Positions 60,914 through 64,000 of a stretch of 64,000 bases of DNA are shown here, in pieces. The position numbers and the translations under genes are program-made. Position 1 is the first letter of the stretch. Every line of letters starts with the position of its first letter. The notes under the pieces are model-generated. The model did no database searches. It worked only from the letters and a program-made list of their open reading frames with translations, and was not told the origin of the DNA. The stretch is from Anseranas semipalmata (taxonomy: Eukaryota > Chordata > Aves > Anseriformes > Anseranatidae): positions 265,332 through 329,331 of the forward strand of contig VXAA01000116.1 in NCBI GenBank assembly GCA_013399115.1. Direction: 5' to 3'.

Positions 60914-63000
60914 GTGAGTGATAATGTTATAACTCTCTTGTTAAGCCCACAATACTCGCTTTCTGTTTTTCTTCTTCCGTTGTGGAAATCTGGGGCAATA
61001 CTGCTGCCTGTAGAGCCCTTTCGCCTGTATGCCGTAGATGAATAAGGCTTGGAAAAAGGAGTATACCTTTCTCTCGTTGCTGTAGTGAGGAACACAGCCA
61101 GCTTTCCCCACGGTCTGTTGGAGCCACACAGCTTGTCTGCGGTGCCTTTGGGTCCATGAGGAGTTTTCCTGGGACAGGAGGTCCAGTATTCCAGACGTGC
61201 AGATTAGAAGGAGCAGCAGTGCTGCAAACTGTAGGGTGTAATGGTGTCCCCAGGAATGAGCCCCTTCGAAGTCGGGTCTGCCCAGAGTGTCGGCTTAGGG
61301 TCGTGGATGGGGAATGAGACCCCTCTGCGCTCCCAACTAACAACAAGGTCAGTAGCGCTCAGTACTGACTTTTTAGAATCGGGAGCATGAAAGGTTCAGC
61401 TGTACATCTGTTTTGAAATATCAGTTGGAAGCTTGGAGGCCAGGAATATGTACGTGAGGACCAAGTGGGTATGTTTGAATCGCTCTCACCAATTTTCTGG
61501 GACTCTCTCTAGTTTCTGGTTTTGCAGAGGAGGTGGACCTGAACTCTGAGTAGCTCTTTCAAGCTTTGCATATGAAAGAATTCACCATAAAGTGCAGTAG
61601 CTTTTAGAAATTATTAATAAACCAAAGTAAATCTGAATTTAAATTTTTAATCTGAGATTCTGTTTGCTGACCATACTGCACGTTTGGGAGCCAATAAATT
61701 GCTCAAAGCACTTAATTTGAAATAAACATCTGTAGTTTCTCATGCATGTGTGTTATTTAAGTAAAACGATCACATCAAACACTAGTTTTTTTCCAAGGGA
61801 GATGACGTATTCTGATGGGAAGGAGGGCTGAAATAGCTTTAAAGTTGGGAGTTGTGGCAAACAATTTATAAATTATTGCTATATATATGTAAGGATTATG
61901 GCATCAGATCCTTATTAAGCAACTCCTTCATGCCTGTACTGAAATGCTGTATACTTTGATATATTTTTGAAGTGTCTGAAGATATTTTAATTTATTTACA
62001 CATGTAATCGGGGTTTGTGTTTTGCAGTTCATGAGGTTCCGTTGTTCTGGGCCTACCCTTCTCCCTATATCTGGAAATCTGCTATTAAAGAGAAGGGATG
62101 CGTACTTAAATGAGATATATGCTTTATTATTACATAAAGGCAGATAAATAGAAATTTGAACATGTAGGCATTATGTCTGACATCGATCTTCTACTTGTCA
62201 CCATGCTGTGTCATATTTCTTGCTATTTTAAAATTCTGTGCTTTTCTTTAAAAAGGGTGTAGGAGCAAGTGCTGAATTTTGTTAGCAGGTTGGCTTTTAA
62301 TAGAGTGAAATATCTGCCTGTATACGTAATTTTTTAGCTGTTTATATTACAGCAGAATTAGTGCTTTGAGGACTAATTTACCCATTTCCTTTTCAAGCTA
62401 TGTTCCTTAGAAAGGAAATCCGTAGCTGTTTAAGCCTTAGAACTTTTCTGTAGAAATACAGACTGAAGCATGTTGATAATTTATTTCTTTTTAATATTAC
62501 CAAATACTGACCACTGCCTTAGCCCTTCCATAGTGAAGTTAGTCATTGACTTCATCTGTAATTCTGCCAATAGAAGTTGACAAAATCGAGGTAAACCTCT
62601 GGTTTTCTGTCATGCGTATGACTTTGAGTAAGTACTAATAAGTCCTGGGGCTGTTTCGATTATGTATGTACCTGTTTGGAGGGGGGAGGCTGTGGAATTT
62701 TAATCCAAGCTCAGCCTTGTCTTAGCTGTGCTTTGTTGTGATCAGTGTAAATTCTACTGCTGGCATCAGTAAGCTCAAAGTCAAATCAAAATGAACTGCT
62801 TTTAAAAAATGAAGTAAAATCGTTACCTGCAGTTTTGTAACTATAAGCAAGGAAATTAACTTTAGACCTTAGGAATTTTCATTGGCACGTTTATTAATTC
62901 AAAATTATCTTTACAAAAAGCTGCATTTGAAAATGTTACCCACCCAGGGTTATTGTGCCATTCATCTCTGTTTTAGGTGATATACTTCAGAAAGCTATGC
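60914..63000. other. Unannotated DNA
   Basis: I see no recognisable exon. A minus-strand frame of 139 codons at 60927-61346 has no known domain. The rest is AT-rich. If the preceding block is an exon, this would be intron. Confidence 0.5.
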
Positions 63001-63016
63001 TTTTTTTTTTTTTTTT
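63001..63016. repeat. T homopolymer (about 16 bases)
   Basis: This is a simple T run. The 79-codon minus-strand frame that follows it at 63019-63258 matches no protein I recognise. Confidence 0.85.
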
Positions 63017-64000
63017 GCTTAGAGAGGACAAAGGACAACAGGAATGACTTGTACCATCACTTTTAGTTGCAGCAAGCCTAACAGTTGTCTTTCTGGGGAC
63101 TGAAATGGGTAAAATACTTCAAGAGTGAATATACAGATCTGTTGAGAAACCACGCTGTCTTGGTGTCCCAACAGGACAGAATCCATGTAAAAGTCAGCGC
63201 TTAACCTCTGTGTACATCTGTAGATGATCCTGAAAGGAAAAATCAAGTAAATAGTCAAGTGGATAACAATCAGTGGTGAAGTATAAACAGTGCAAGAATT
63301 TGCAAGTATTCTGTCTTCCCAGTCTGCACTTCATCACAAATAAGCCATAGTCTTCAGTTTTGCAACCTATCTCAACTTCAAAGTACTTCCTAATTTTAGA
63401 AAGTAATATCTGTGTATACTATGAATACAAAATGAAGACTGGAAAACTCATATCATGAAATATTCCAGACTTCCTTTATAATTCTTTTCCAGAACTGTAC
63501 CTCTTGTAGTGATACCCTCTTCCTTTTTTTCAGTAGTGAATACAGAGCAAAACCGATGTCCTTAAATTGTGGCTTATTATTGTTCATTGGGCAGAGTTGC
63601 CAGTAAGGAAGTGTAAGGGTTGTAGTCTGCTTTCATCAATGCACAAGTGTAACAGTGCTTTTCATGCAAATTGAAAGAAGCTCCATCTGAAAGAATAAAA
63701 CTGCTTGTCAAATTTTGTTAATGGTATTAATATAAAATGCTAGTATCTTTGCACATAGCTATTTTCCAAATTGTTCTTCCTCCTGTTCTTCGCGAGTCAG
63801 TTTGTTTCACTTGTACAATGGTTAAATTGGAGTTTCAGCTGCTGTTTGAGGTTTTTTTCCTAGTTGACTGTAACTTCATATGTAGCATCTCTTTGTAAGA
63901 GAGCACTTGTGTATCGAGCAGTGACTTCCTGGTGCTAAACTTTCTTAAGAATAGGCTTACACTGGAAGGATACTGTTGACTCAATTGACACCTAAATTTA
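63017..64000. other. Unannotated DNA to the window end
   Basis: There is no gene, transposon or RNA gene that I can support. Confidence 0.55.

Noticed and set aside
60927..61346. A 139-codon minus-strand frame
   Set aside because: No domain or splice context was recognised. An alternative frame is open in part of the same region.
1..64000. CRISPR arrays, bacterial operons, phage or plasmid features
   Set aside because: There are no spaced direct repeats and no dense coding. The sequence is clearly from a vertebrate.

Overview
The window looks like gene-poor DNA from a bird. The main evidence is five CR1 LINE fragments, several with the avian 3' end of ATTCTATG-type 8-mers, plus one avian-type retroviral LTR fragment. 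There are no Alu, L1 or B-type SINEs. The species and order cannot be fixed from what I can see. No protein-coding gene could be identified. The only reading frame I recognise as real protein sequence is the decayed 3' part of a CR1 reverse transcriptase at about 14.15-14.83 kb. Nearly all other long frames are chance frames, microsatellite translations, antisense CR1 frames, or frames running through a block of Ns. Layout: 0-14 kb is non-repetitive sequence containing a short, very CpG-dense island at 2.12-2.40 kb, beside a good minus-strand splice donor, and a perfect 13-bp-stem hairpin at 3.19 kb. From 14 to 18.3 kb there is a CR1 with RT remnants, a GC-rich CR1 fragment and a 150-bp GGAAA pentamer repeat. 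From 18 to 33.6 kb the sequence is AT-rich and unannotated, with two homeodomain-site-rich segments that look like conserved noncoding elements (24.5 and 27.5-27.9 kb) and a degenerate 56-bp tandem duplication (26.3 kb). From 33.6 to 35.4 kb there are two CR1 fragments; the first is an inverted, nearly identical relative of the 17.2-kb copy. At 44.37-44.84 kb a CR1 tail lies directly beside the 5' end of an LTR. At 48.1 kb there is a fragment I recognise as an old repeat shared by amniotes. From 51.7 to 53.15 kb is a classical CpG island containing a 395-base assembly gap; this is the best promoter candidate in the window. At 60.6-60.9 kb a CpG-rich, exon-like block ends in a consensus splice donor. 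A plausible but unproven reading is that the CpG island at 52 kb is the promoter of a gene, perhaps with noncoding 5' exons and long introns, while most of the rest is intergenic or intronic with scattered enhancers. Neither the identity nor the direction of that gene can be read from this sequence. I found no convincing novel biological system. The findings are structural or regulatory leads and are scored modestly.
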